DNA from: Acidimicrobiales bacterium
Lineage (GTDB): Bacteria > Actinomycetota > Acidimicrobiia > Acidimicrobiales > Palsa-688
Direction: 5' to 3'
NCBI GenBank assembly: GCA_030039575.1
Contig: JASHVH010000074.1
Location: 1 to 7,297, forward strand
Length of the DNA stretch: 7,297 nt
The notes beneath the pieces were generated by a model, which was not told the DNA's origin, made no database searches, and saw only the letters and a list, made by a program, of their open reading frames with translations. Shown in pieces: positions 1 through 6,171 of the stretch (within the stretch, counting starts at the first letter, position 1; every line of letters begins with the position of its first letter). The position numbers and the translations under genes were made by a program.

Positions 1-104
1 CGCTCCACCATGGGATGGTTAGCCAGAGCTGCCGTCACTTTTCGGCCCAGGCTGCCGGCAGCCCCGGTGACGACGACGGTGTTGATGGCGCACCACGTTA
101 GCAA
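1..104 (-). CDS. NAD-dependent epimerase / extended short-chain dehydrogenase, N-terminal fragment (partial)
   Basis: Only about 34 N-terminal residues lie in the window; the gene continues past the left edge. The reverse strand reads INTVVVTGAAGSLGRKV, a beta strand followed by TGAAGSLG. This is the TGxxGxxG dinucleotide-binding loop that opens the Rossmann fold of extended SDR enzymes (NAD-dependent epimerases/dehydratases), which change the stereochemistry or dehydrate substrates such as nucleotide sugars. The substrate cannot be told from this fragment. An in-frame TAA at 117-119 bounds the start, and the only usual start codon before the Rossmann strand is TTG at 104-102; the ribosome site before it is weak, so the start is uncertain. 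The gene is divergent from the DUF2342 gene at 211. Confidence 0.7.
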   Translation of the reverse strand, partial: MLTWCAINTVVVTGAAGSLGRKVTAALANHPMVE

Positions 105-210
105 TCCGGCGCCCGATTACTCACATCTGGGCTAAGGCAGGAGGGCTAACGGGGCGCCCACCGGTAACCTTTAACGATGGTCTGTGCGCCTGGGTCGTGG
201 GGGGTTGGCT

Positions 211-1416
211 ATGAGTGACCCGTCGCCATTTTCTGGTGGCCCGCTCGGGGATCTGCTCCGCAACCTGGCCCGGCTGTTGACGGCTCAAGGCCCGCTCAAC
301 TGGGACGTGGCTCGCCAACTGGCGGCCTGGACGGCGACCGAGGGCCGAAACGAGCCCAACCCGGATCACCTGGCCCGTTTGAAGATGGAGGAACTCCTAC
401 GGGTGGCGGACTTGCACGTGGCTGAAGCCACCGGCATGGCGACGTCGCGGCGCGGTTGGCTTTCGGTGGCGACCGTGACGCGGACGGAGTGGGCCTCGAG
501 GACGCTCCAATCGTGGAGGCCGGTGTTGCTCCAACTCGCGTCCTCGCTGAACAGCGGCGCTGTGCCCGGCAGTCAGGTGGAAGGGCCGGCGTTGGACGAC
601 GAACCGCCGGTGGGTGGCCAGGACAACCCCATGGACCAGTTGCTCGGGAACCTTCCTCAGGTCATCGGGCCCTTGGTGCTAGGCGCCCAAGCCGGGGCCA
701 TGGTGGGCCACCTGGCCAGCCGGGCGATGGGCCAGTACGACATGCCCATGCCCGCCCCGAGCGCCGACGAGCTGATGGCGGTGACCGACGCCATAGACGG
801 TTTCGCCAAGGAGTGGGGCCTGGCGGCCGACGACGTCCGCATGTACGTCTGCCTGCGCGATGTGGCCCACCACGCCGTGCTTATCCGGCCCCATGTGGCC
901 AAGGTGCTGGAAGACCACCTGATCGCTTACGCGAACGCCTTTCATGTCCCGATGGACGTCATCGAGCAACGCCTGGGGAACCTCGACCCGAACGACCTCA
1001 TGTCGTTCCAGGAGTCCCTCGGGGATCCCGAGGCTCTGTTCGGCGAGATCCAGAGCGACGAGCAGCGAAGGCTCTTGGTGCCGTTCCGGGCCTTCCTGGC
1101 CGCCCTGGCCGGCTACACGGACTTCATCCTCGACAAGGTCGGTCAACGCCTCGTAGGTTCCTATCCTTTGATCAGCGAGGCCTTCCGCCGGCGCCGGCTG
1201 GAAGACGGCCCGGGCCAACGCGTGCTCGGCAAACTGCTCGGCATCGAGCTCGACCAGGAGACCGTCGACCGGGGGCACGCCTTCGTGAGCGGTGTAGTAG
1301 AGCGAGCCGGCGAAGAGGGCCTTGCCGGTCTGTGGGTGAGCGCGGCGAGCCTGCCTACGCCGGCGGAGGTGGACGCGCCGGGTCTCTGGCTGGCTCGTAC
1401 AGAGTTCCTCCACTAG
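211..1416 (+). CDS. DUF2342 family protein (zinc-dependent metalloprotease-like / putative hydrolase)
   Basis: The 401-residue protein matches my memory of the actinobacterial DUF2342 family, annotated as 'zinc-dependent metalloprotease' or 'coenzyme F420 biosynthesis-associated / putative hydrolase'. The recognisable parts are the N-terminal helix with LNWDVARQLA, the Gly/Ala-rich stretch VLGAQAGAMVGHLASRAMGQYD, the central DVRMYVCLRDVAHHAVL, and the closing LPTPAEVDAPGLWLAR, a usual end for the family. No signal peptide or membrane segment is evident, so it is probably cytoplasmic. The zincin-like centre reads R216-D217-V218-A219-H220-H221 and not HExxH, so the first His and the Glu are absent; peptidase activity is unproven. 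I chose ATG 211 because a G-rich ribosome site (199-204) lies 6 nt before it; an in-frame GTG at 184 would add nine residues. The last 62 nt overlap the convergent MFS gene. The physiological role is unknown. Confidence 0.85.
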   Translation: MSDPSPFSGGPLGDLLRNLARLLTAQGPLNWDVARQLAAWTATEGRNEPNPDHLARLKMEELLRVADLHVAEATGMATSRRGWLSVATVTRTEWASRTLQSWRPVLLQLASSLNSGAVPGSQVEGPALDDEPPVGGQDNPMDQLLGNLPQVIGPLVLGAQAGAMVGHLASRAMGQYDMPMPAPSADELMAVTDAIDGFAKEWGLAADDVRMYVCLRDVAHHAVLIRPHVAKVLEDHLIAYANAFHVPMDVIEQRLGNLDPNDLMSFQESLGDPEALFGEIQSDEQRRLLVPFRAFLAALAGYTDFILDKVGQRLVGSYPLISEAFRRRRLEDGPGQRVLGKLLGIELDQETVDRGHAFVSGVVERAGEEGLAGLWVSAASLPTPAEVDAPGLWLARTEFLH

Positions 1417-2899
1417 ACGGCCCCACCACACCCGTCGGTGTCGCGGTTAGCGACGTTGCCGGTCGACCTGATGCCGGCCGCCCTGGTGCCCGAGGGGTCA
1501 CCGGGCTTACCTGAGCCATTGGCCCTGGGGCCGTGCCGGGCCACCATCCAGGAAGCGTGCCCCTCCGGGCCCTTACAGAGCCCCCAGCGAAGGCGACAGT
1601 GCCCAGCAGCCCGACAGCCCCGATGCCGATGAACCCCGCTGAGAGGCTCATAGGCACCAGGACGGCCAGGAGGCTGCCGAATGCCCAGGCCAACTGGAAG
1701 CCGCTCTCGAAGCGGGCGAAGGACTTGGGCCGCACGCGGGACGGCACGTCCCTCTGGACCATCGAGTCGAACGCCAGCTTCCCCGAACTGGCCGCCAGGC
1801 CGATCCCGGCCGCAATGGCCACGGCCACGAGCCACTCGCGGCCCCAATGGACGAGACCGGCAGACAGCGCACCGGCGCCGACCACCACCGAAGAGGCGGT
1901 CAGCATCCATTCCTCTCGGCCGATCCGTCTCAGCCTCGGGGCCAGGAGCGCACCGATGACGTTGCCGGCCTGGCTGGCGCCGAGGGCAAGGCCGTACCAG
2001 ATAAGGGCGGCGGAGCCGCGCCTGAACGTGAAGACCAGGAGGAACAGGACAAAGCCGGTGGCGGCGCGTAACCCGGCGGTGGACAGTGCGGCGAGCTGCA
2101 AACCGCCCGGGGGGAGCCCGAGATGTGGTGGCCGGTCCGGAACTTCGGTGTCGGTGACGACGGCGGGCTGAGACCGGGACCGGGACGCCGAGGCCGGCTC
2201 AGCAGGCAGTTGGGTGGCCGCCAGCGCACACCCGAGATAAACGAAGATGTCGCACTGAAGCAAGCCAGGGGCCCCGAAGAGGTCGAGCAGGCCGGCGCCA
2301 AGGGCGCCGGCCAGCATCGCTGTTGCCGATCCTCCAACCGACAATTTGGAGTTGGCCAGTACGAGTTGACGCGGCCGGTCGACCGCCCCGGGTACCAGTG
2401 CGGCCCGGGTGACCATGTACAGCTTCGAGAACACCAGGAGGAAAAAGGCAACCGGGAAAAGGGCGATCGAATGCACCCAAAGGGCCATGAGGAGGCAGCA
2501 GACGGCCCGGCCCACGGCCGACCCGGCGACCAACGTCCGTCTGGCGCCCTTGCCTGGTCCCACCAGGGCGCCGAGCAAGGGCCCGACGACGGCGAACGGG
2601 GCTACCGTCAAAGCCAGCGAAAGGGCAACCTTTGACTCGGCGGCTTGGGCGGAGACATCGAAGAAAATCGACCCGGCCAGCGCCACCGCCACCATCGCGT
2701 CCCCGGCCGACGACAGGCTCTGGACCACGGCCAGCCGCTCGAAAGCGGGGGCTTCTTGGTTGTTGCTCAGGCCGCTGGGAGCGGGCGGGTACAGGAGGAA
2801 GGGGTACAGCACCCAACCACGCACGGTTGACCGTACGCGGCTGGTGACGCCCCCCTCGGCAGCCGTCCTCTCGGCTTCCGGTTGCCCAACGGGCCCCAC
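1355..2899 (-). CDS. Major facilitator superfamily (MFS) transporter
   Basis: A 514-residue integral membrane protein with about 11-12 hydrophobic helices in two halves: roughly residues 57-81, 90-112, 122-163 (two), 188-229 (two), then a polar loop at 231-267, then 276-318 (two), 332-373 (two) and 402-440 (two). The first half has LSSAGDAMVAVALAGSIFF, TVAPFAVVGPLLGALVGP and ALVPGAVDRPRQLVLANSKLS, which fit a widespread actinobacterial MFS family of unknown substrate. A Pro/Ala-rich tail of about 70 residues follows the last helix, and its coding sequence runs 62 nt into the end of the DUF2342 gene on the other strand. GTG 2899 is taken as the start because a TACTCT -10-like hexamer sits 6 nt upstream (leaderless layout). 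GTG 2824 or 2812 are alternatives, since residues 1-25 show no recognisable motif. It is divergent from the gene at 2982. Confidence 0.88.
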   Translation of the reverse strand: MGPVGQPEAERTAAEGGVTSRVRSTVRGWVLYPFLLYPPAPSGLSNNQEAPAFERLAVVQSLSSAGDAMVAVALAGSIFFDVSAQAAESKVALSLALTVAPFAVVGPLLGALVGPGKGARRTLVAGSAVGRAVCCLLMALWVHSIALFPVAFFLLVFSKLYMVTRAALVPGAVDRPRQLVLANSKLSVGGSATAMLAGALGAGLLDLFGAPGLLQCDIFVYLGCALAATQLPAEPASASRSRSQPAVVTDTEVPDRPPHLGLPPGGLQLAALSTAGLRAATGFVLFLLVFTFRRGSAALIWYGLALGASQAGNVIGALLAPRLRRIGREEWMLTASSVVVGAGALSAGLVHWGREWLVAVAIAAGIGLAASSGKLAFDSMVQRDVPSRVRPKSFARFESGFQLAWAFGSLLAVLVPMSLSAGFIGIGAVGLLGTVAFAGGSVRARRGTLPGWWPGTAPGPMAQVSPVTPRAPGRPASGRPATSLTATPTGVVGPSSGGTLYEPARDPARPPPPA

Positions 2900-2905
2900 A
2901 TGGGA

Positions 2906-2911
2906 AGAGTA
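2906..2911 (-). promoter_or_regulatory. Candidate -10 element of a leaderless MFS transporter mRNA
   Basis: On the minus strand TACTCT (TAnnnT pattern) is followed by 6 nt and then the GTG at 2899. This is the spacing expected when transcription begins at the start codon. No good -35 is found at 16-18 bp (CAGGTT at 17 bp is poor), so this is a weak call resting mainly on the same geometry as the stronger sortase promoter. Confidence 0.3.
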
Positions 2912-2981
2912 CAGCGGCTACCAGGGCCAACCTGTGGCGCGCCCGGCTCAAGTGACCGTGCGGAGCCGCCGACCACCTTGT

Positions 2982-3602
2982 ATGGAAGAATTTCAGCCCG
3001 GGCTGGGGCCCGGTCTTCGAGACCAGCCGGGTGCCGCCGGCGAACCGTCAGCCGGCACCGCGACGGCTGAACCGGCCCCGCCCCTAAAGCCGAAGTGGGC
3101 GGCTCTCCTGGATCCGGCTGGCCCCACGGCGGCGGCTTCGGCCGGGCAGGGAGCAGCACCTTTCCCGGGGCTCGGCAAGACCCAGGCGGGCAACATCCTC
3201 GCCTCGCTGGCCAGCCAACCCGTGCCGGCCCCCCAGGATCCTGCGCCGGCGGCCGGCGCCCGTACCTTGCCCGAAGCCGCGTCGGCGGCACCGGCCGCGG
3301 CCGCACCTCCGGCGGCGTCTTCGCCTCAAAAAGACCCGCAACAACAACCAATTACAGCCGCTACTAACGCCGCCCCGGCCGGGGCTGCGAGCGACAACGG
3401 CGCCGGTGAGGCCGACCCCAGCAAGGACGACATATTGCCGTCCAAGCCGAGGGCCTCTTTGCGCCTACGCCCGAACTTCCGGCTGCCGAACATCGAGTTC
3501 CCCCGTTCCCGGCTGCGCCGGCGGGCTACCGCCCTCCGCGTTCAGCCCGATCTCGGGGGCGACGATCAGTCGCCGCCGGCCCGCCCCGTCTCGAGCTTGT
3601 AG
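2982..3602 (+). CDS. Hypothetical Ala/Pro-rich, probably disordered protein with basic C-terminus
   Basis: I do not recognise this 206-residue protein. The frame has the strong G/C bias at third codon positions expected of real genes here, and neither strand offers a better frame. Residues 1-35 are Gly/Pro/Ala-rich; 36-80 include short hydrophobic or aromatic islands (KPKWAALLDP, FPGLGK, NILASLA); 81-145 are Ala/Pro low complexity with a Gln run near 119-122; 146-190 are charged, with an Arg-rich block (LRLRPNFRLPNIEFPRSRLR, then two more Arg). No signal peptide, membrane helix or sortase-type sorting signal is visible. It looks disordered with a basic tail that could bind nucleic acid or a membrane, but this is inference. 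The ribosome site is poor (GGAG 16 nt before ATG 2982); GTG 2952 or 2958 in the same frame are possible. Its last 37 nt overlap the convergent response regulator. Confidence 0.6.
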   Translation: MEEFQPGLGPGLRDQPGAAGEPSAGTATAEPAPPLKPKWAALLDPAGPTAAASAGQGAAPFPGLGKTQAGNILASLASQPVPAPQDPAPAAGARTLPEAASAAPAAAAPPAASSPQKDPQQQPITAATNAAPAGAASDNGAGEADPSKDDILPSKPRASLRLRPNFRLPNIEFPRSRLRRRATALRVQPDLGGDDQSPPARPVSSL

Positions 3603-4282
3603 CCGAGGCCCCGGATGGTCGTGATCCGCTGCGGGTGGCCAGGGTCGTCCTCGATGCGTGCCCGCAGGCGCTTGACGTGAACGTCGAGGGTCTTCGTGTC
3701 GCCGACATAGTGAGGGCCCCAGACCCGGTCGATGAGAGTCTCGCGAGTGAGGACCCGGCCCGCGTTGGTCATAAGCAGCTCGAGCAGTTCGAACTCCTTC
3801 AAAGGCAGGTTGACCTCGTGGTCGCGCAGGTAGACCTCATGGCGTTCGGGGTCGAGGCGTAGGTCGCCGGCTTCGAGCACTTCGCCCTCTTCGGGTATCT
3901 CGTCCGGTGGCGGGGTGCGGCGCAAAACGGCCCTCATACGGGCGACCAGCTCGCGCAAGCGGTACGGCTTGCTGACGTAATCGTCCGCCCCGACCTCGAG
4001 CCCGACCACCGTGTCGATCTCGCTCGTCTTCGCCGTAACCATGATGATCGGCGTACGCGCCCCCGCGGCACGGATGGTACGGCAAACATCTATCCCGGAG
4101 ACCCGGGGCAGCATGACGTCCAGCAGCACCAGGTCCGGTTGGACAGCGTTGAACTTCTCGAGCGCCTCAGCGCCGTCGTAGGCAACGTCAACGCGAAAAC
4201 CTTCACGCTTCAGCCCGACTACCAACGCCTCTACGAACGACTGCTCATCTTCTACCAGCAGGACCGTGACCTGCTCACCCAC
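3566..4282 (-). CDS. regX3: OmpR/PhoB-family response regulator, RegX3-like
   Basis: A 238-residue two-domain transcription factor. The receiver (about residues 5-121) has the acidic pair E11-D12, phospho-acceptor D55 in LVLLDVMLP, T83 in IIMVTAK, and Y102 and K105 in GADDYVSKP. A short acidic linker leads to a winged-helix DNA-binding domain (about 135-233) with LPLKEFELLELL, GRVLTRETLIDRVWG, VGDTKTLDVHVKRLR and IRGLGYKLE. The DNA-contacting VGDTKTLDVHVKRLR and the SEIDTVVGLEVGADDY stretch closely resemble mycobacterial RegX3, the regulator of phosphate-limitation responses, so a phosphate-related role is plausible but not shown. The start is GTG 4282, with AGGAG 7 nt upstream at 4294-4290. 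It overlaps the end of the kinase gene by 8 nt (GTGGGTGA), implying coupled translation and a cognate pair. Its 3' end overlaps the gene at 2982-3602. Confidence 0.96.
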   Translation of the reverse strand: MGEQVTVLLVEDEQSFVEALVVGLKREGFRVDVAYDGAEALEKFNAVQPDLVLLDVMLPRVSGIDVCRTIRAAGARTPIIMVTAKTSEIDTVVGLEVGADDYVSKPYRLRELVARMRAVLRRTPPPDEIPEEGEVLEAGDLRLDPERHEVYLRDHEVNLPLKEFELLELLMTNAGRVLTRETLIDRVWGPHYVGDTKTLDVHVKRLRARIEDDPGHPQRITTIRGLGYKLETGRAGGD

Positions 4283-5333
4283 CGGCCGGCTCCTGGTCGG
4301 TTAATGGCACGCACAAGGTGAAAGTTGACCCCTCCCCTTCGACCGAGTCCACCGATACGTCGCCTCCGTGATAGGCGGCCACGTGGCGAACGATAGCCAA
4401 CCCGAGCCCGGTCCCACCAGTCCAGCGCGAGCGTGCCCGGTCGACCCGGTAAAAGCGCTCGAATATCCGCTCGCGGTCGCGCCTCGGGATCCCGATGCCT
4501 TCGTCGCGGACCCGGAGGTACGCCCGCTCGCCTTCACTTCCCGCCGTGACGTGCACCGCCCCTCCCGGCTCTGAGTACTTGATGGCGTTGTCGACCAGGT
4601 TCGACACGGCGGACACCAGGTCTCGCCGGTTGGCCATGACGTAAAGTTCGGGCTCGACGGCAGCCACCTCGAGGCGGATACCCCGTACGGCCGCCGGTTC
4701 GTGGAAGCCCTCGACCGCCTCGCCGACGATGCAGGACAACGCAACCTGGCTCAGGCTCCCAGTGCTACCCGCCTCGATGCGCGATAGGTCCAGCAGGTCG
4801 TCGACGATCCGGGCAAAGCGAGTCGCTTCCGCACCGACCCTCGACGTCAAGCGGGCCACTACTTCGGGGTCTTCCTCGCCGTCGAGAGTTTCGGCCAAGA
4901 GGCTGAGAGCGCCAAGCGGTGTCTTCAATTCGTGGCTCAAGTTGGCGACGAAGTCGCGTCGCACCGCCTCCAAACGCCTGAGTTCGGAGACGTCGTCGAC
5001 GATGGCTACCGCACCTGATGGGGGGTTTGTGCCACCTATGGGGTAAGCCCTGATCTCGAGGGTGTGACGTGTGGGCGAGTAAAGGTCAAGCGTTTCTTCG
5101 TGAAATGAGCCCCCCAGGGCGCGACCGAGCGCCGCTTCGATCGCTTTTTCCGCCAGGAAGTCCCCGTCTCGCGCGTTGACGAGGTCGCGAGCGGGCGCGT
5201 TCCGCAAGACCACCCGCCCCTCACCGTCGCAAACCACGAGACCCTGGTTGGCTTTGTCGACGGCCTGGACCACCAGGGCCAGGACGTCACCGGCCCCGGC
5301 GTCGTCCAATTCCCGCTCCCTCTCGAGGCTCAA
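4275..5333 (-). CDS. senX3: Sensor histidine kinase, SenX3-like, without membrane segments
   Basis: A 352-residue kinase. A PAS-like sensor domain (about 20-115, with ANQGLVVCDGEGRVVLRNAP and GAVAIVDDVSELRRLE) precedes HisKA with H134 in RRDFVANLSHELKTPLGAL. The ATP-binding domain has the N box N245-LVDNAIKYS, the G1 box D277-EGIGI, the F box FERFYR (291-296) and the G2 box GGTGLGL (306-312). The sequence around the phosphorylated His, plus ARSRWTGGTGLGLAIVRHVAA, resembles mycobacterial SenX3. It should autophosphorylate H134 and pass phosphate to D55 of the next gene's product. Unlike mycobacterial SenX3 it has only about 20 residues before the PAS and no transmembrane helix, so it is probably cytosolic. 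The start is TTG 5333, overlapping the phosphatase stop as TTGA, with GGTGGA 6 nt upstream; no ATG or GTG gives a longer product in this frame. Confidence 0.95.
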   Translation of the reverse strand: MSLERERELDDAGAGDVLALVVQAVDKANQGLVVCDGEGRVVLRNAPARDLVNARDGDFLAEKAIEAALGRALGGSFHEETLDLYSPTRHTLEIRAYPIGGTNPPSGAVAIVDDVSELRRLEAVRRDFVANLSHELKTPLGALSLLAETLDGEEDPEVVARLTSRVGAEATRFARIVDDLLDLSRIEAGSTGSLSQVALSCIVGEAVEGFHEPAAVRGIRLEVAAVEPELYVMANRRDLVSAVSNLVDNAIKYSEPGGAVHVTAGSEGERAYLRVRDEGIGIPRRDRERIFERFYRVDRARSRWTGGTGLGLAIVRHVAAYHGGDVSVDSVEGEGSTFTLCVPLTDQEPAGG

Positions 5334-5806
5334 ACCGATTCCACCACCACCGGTGGGAAGTACCGGGCGGAGGTAAAGGTGCCGTCGTCACCGTCGAGTG
5401 CCCAAACCGAGCCCTTAGCTTGGCGGGGGTTTGGCCCAAGGTCGAGCATGTCCTCGTCCGCCAGTGCGACGAGGATCTCCGCAATCACATCGCCATGCGT
5501 ACACACCGCAACATTGTCCATGGCCAAAGCCCTGATTAACGCGACGGCGTTCGAACTTTGCCCCTCGGCCAGATCTTCCTCGGGTTCCACATCACGGTGG
5601 TGAGCCTGAGCGAGAGGCCCCACTGTCTGGACGCAGCGCAAGTAAGGGCTGGACAGGACACGTGACGGCCGGGCGAAGTTGCCGAACACAGCGATCAAAC
5701 CTTCGGCTTGCCGCAGGCCGTTTGCGGACAGTGGACGCAGGCGGTCATCGCCGGACCACTCCTTACGGGCGTAAGCGTGGGCATGACGGACCAACAACAG
5801 CGGCAC
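5330..5806 (-). CDS. SixA-like histidine phosphatase superfamily protein
   Basis: A short (158-residue) single-domain member of the histidine phosphatase (phosphoglycerate mutase-like) superfamily. Key residues in order, numbered from GTG 5806: R7-H8 in LLLVRHAHA (His is the phospho-acceptor), R57 in SSPYLRCVQT, E81 as likely proton donor, and H104 in VCTHGD. The length fits SixA-type enzymes and is well short of a true phosphoglycerate mutase. SixA of E. coli removes phosphate from a phosphohistidine in a signalling relay; the same role here is inference from family and position. It is the first gene of the operon with the kinase and regulator, ending in TTGA overlap with the kinase start. 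Start choice: GTG 5806 gives the family-typical VPLLLVRHA, but AGAGGAG (5812-5806) is better spaced, 8 nt, for TTG 5797. The frame extends upstream to 5983 without domain-like sequence. Confidence 0.88.
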   Translation of the reverse strand: MPLLLVRHAHAYARKEWSGDDRLRPLSANGLRQAEGLIAVFGNFARPSRVLSSPYLRCVQTVGPLAQAHHRDVEPEEDLAEGQSSNAVALIRALAMDNVAVCTHGDVIAEILVALADEDMLDLGPNPRQAKGSVWALDGDDGTFTSARYFPPVVVESV

Positions 5807-5879
5807 TCCTCTGAGTCTTGCAGACGGCGGGCCCAGAAGAGGAAACCGCGCCCAAACCGCTTCGCTCGGCAGCCGCCGG

Positions 5880-5907
5880 CTTACACCGAGGACACCACAA
5901 GGTGAAA
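5880..5907 (-). promoter_or_regulatory. Candidate sigma-70-type promoter for the phosphatase-kinase-regulator operon
   Basis: On the minus strand TTTCAC (5907-5902) and TGTAAG (5885-5880) are separated by 16 bp. Each is only a partial match to -35 (3 of 6) and -10 (4 of 6). The 11-bp repeats end 14 bp upstream of this -35, the position from which a PhoB-like activator would normally help a weak promoter. The call is tentative. Confidence 0.25.
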
Positions 5908-5921
5908 CGGAGCCGATGCTT

Positions 5922-5954
5922 TTCCACAACCCTTCCACAAGCGTTCCACAGGCG
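5922..5954. repeat. Three tandem 11-bp repeats (TTCCACA + 4 bp), candidate OmpR/PhoB-family operator
   Basis: TTCCACA occurs at 5922-5928, 5933-5939 and 5944-5950, exactly 11 bp apart; the intervening four bases are ACCC, AGCG and GGCG. A fourth CCACA follows at 5958-5962, one base out of register. A 7-bp core plus 4-bp gap repeated once per helical turn is the known layout for OmpR/PhoB-family regulators such as mycobacterial PhoP (TCACAGC N4 TCACAGC) and Streptomyces PhoP (GTTCACC-type 11-bp units). It lies about 116 bp upstream of the operon that encodes such a regulator. The first copy also fits the relaxed DnaA-box pattern TTWTNCACA (5920-5928), but the other two do not. Confidence 0.55.
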
Positions 5955-6136
5955 GGCCCACAGCTCACGCCGAGGATCGCCAAAAGCGGCCGATCGTAGC
6001 CATGCTACAACGCCTTGACCAGCCGAAATGTGGTCCAGGAAGGCACGATTGGCCGGTCTCGTCTCGGCGGGTAGTTCCGCGAACTTCTGTAGAGGGCGAA
6101 AACAGGCAACCCGCCGGCCGTTGAGGTGCGAACGGC

Positions 6137-6165
6137 GTGACATTCAGGCCAGTCGGTTTTACCCT
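6137..6165 (+). promoter_or_regulatory. Sigma-70-type promoter of the class E sortase gene (leaderless)
   Basis: GTGACA (6137-6142, 5 of 6 to TTGACA) and TACCCT (6160-6165, TAnnnT) are separated by exactly 17 bp. Six bases of discriminator (GGTTTT) lead to G6172, the first base of the GTG start codon, so transcription probably begins on the start codon. This explains the absence of any ribosome-binding sequence before the GTG. Confidence 0.6.
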
Positions 6166-6171
6166 GGTTTT

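Larger units (their letters stand above)
5807..6171. other. Non-coding divergent intergenic region
   Basis: A stretch of about 365 bases between the phosphatase-kinase-regulator operon (leftward) and the sortase gene (rightward). It holds the 11-bp tandem repeats at 5922-5954, a candidate operon promoter at 5880-5907, the sortase promoter at 6137-6165, and a small inverted repeat GTAGC-CAT-GCTAC at 5996-6008 of unknown meaning. Open frames crossing it have weaker third-position G/C bias than the neighbouring genes and no recognisable domain. Confidence 0.7.

Noticed and set aside
679..1431. Minus-strand 250-codon frame opposite the DUF2342 gene
   Set aside because: It is codon-mirrored antisense of a gene recognised on the plus strand and has no recognisable domain.
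456..1514. Long plus-strand open frame of 352 codons overlapping the DUF2342 gene
   Set aside because: It is an Arg/Gly/Pro-rich out-of-frame reading of a GC-rich gene with no family resemblance.
2409..2981. Upstream extension of the Ala/Pro-rich plus-strand gene to 2409
   Set aside because: This part lies antisense to the well-supported MFS transporter and its translation is Arg/Thr/Ala-rich shadow sequence; the coding signal begins near 2982.
5920..5950. Cluster of DnaA boxes / replication origin
   Set aside because: Only the first copy (5920-5928) fits TTWTNCACA; the other two mismatch at the first two positions, there is no AT-rich unwinding region, and no dnaA, dnaN or parAB is nearby. 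The fixed 11-bp period fits an OmpR-family operator better.
5807..5983. N-terminal extension of the phosphatase to 5983
   Set aside because: The additional 59 residues have no family resemblance, and a good ribosome-binding sequence (5812-5806) lies just before the family-typical N-terminus.
5996..6008. Inverted repeat GTAGC-CAT-GCTAC as a terminator or operator
   Set aside because: The stem is only 5 bp with no T-run and no matching partner elsewhere, so it is too weak to call.
5763..6143. Minus-strand open frame of 126 codons starting ATG and ending inside the phosphatase gene
   Set aside because: Third-position G/C bias is weaker than in the real genes, no domain is recognisable, it overlaps the phosphatase start in another frame, and it covers the 11-bp repeats and candidate promoter.
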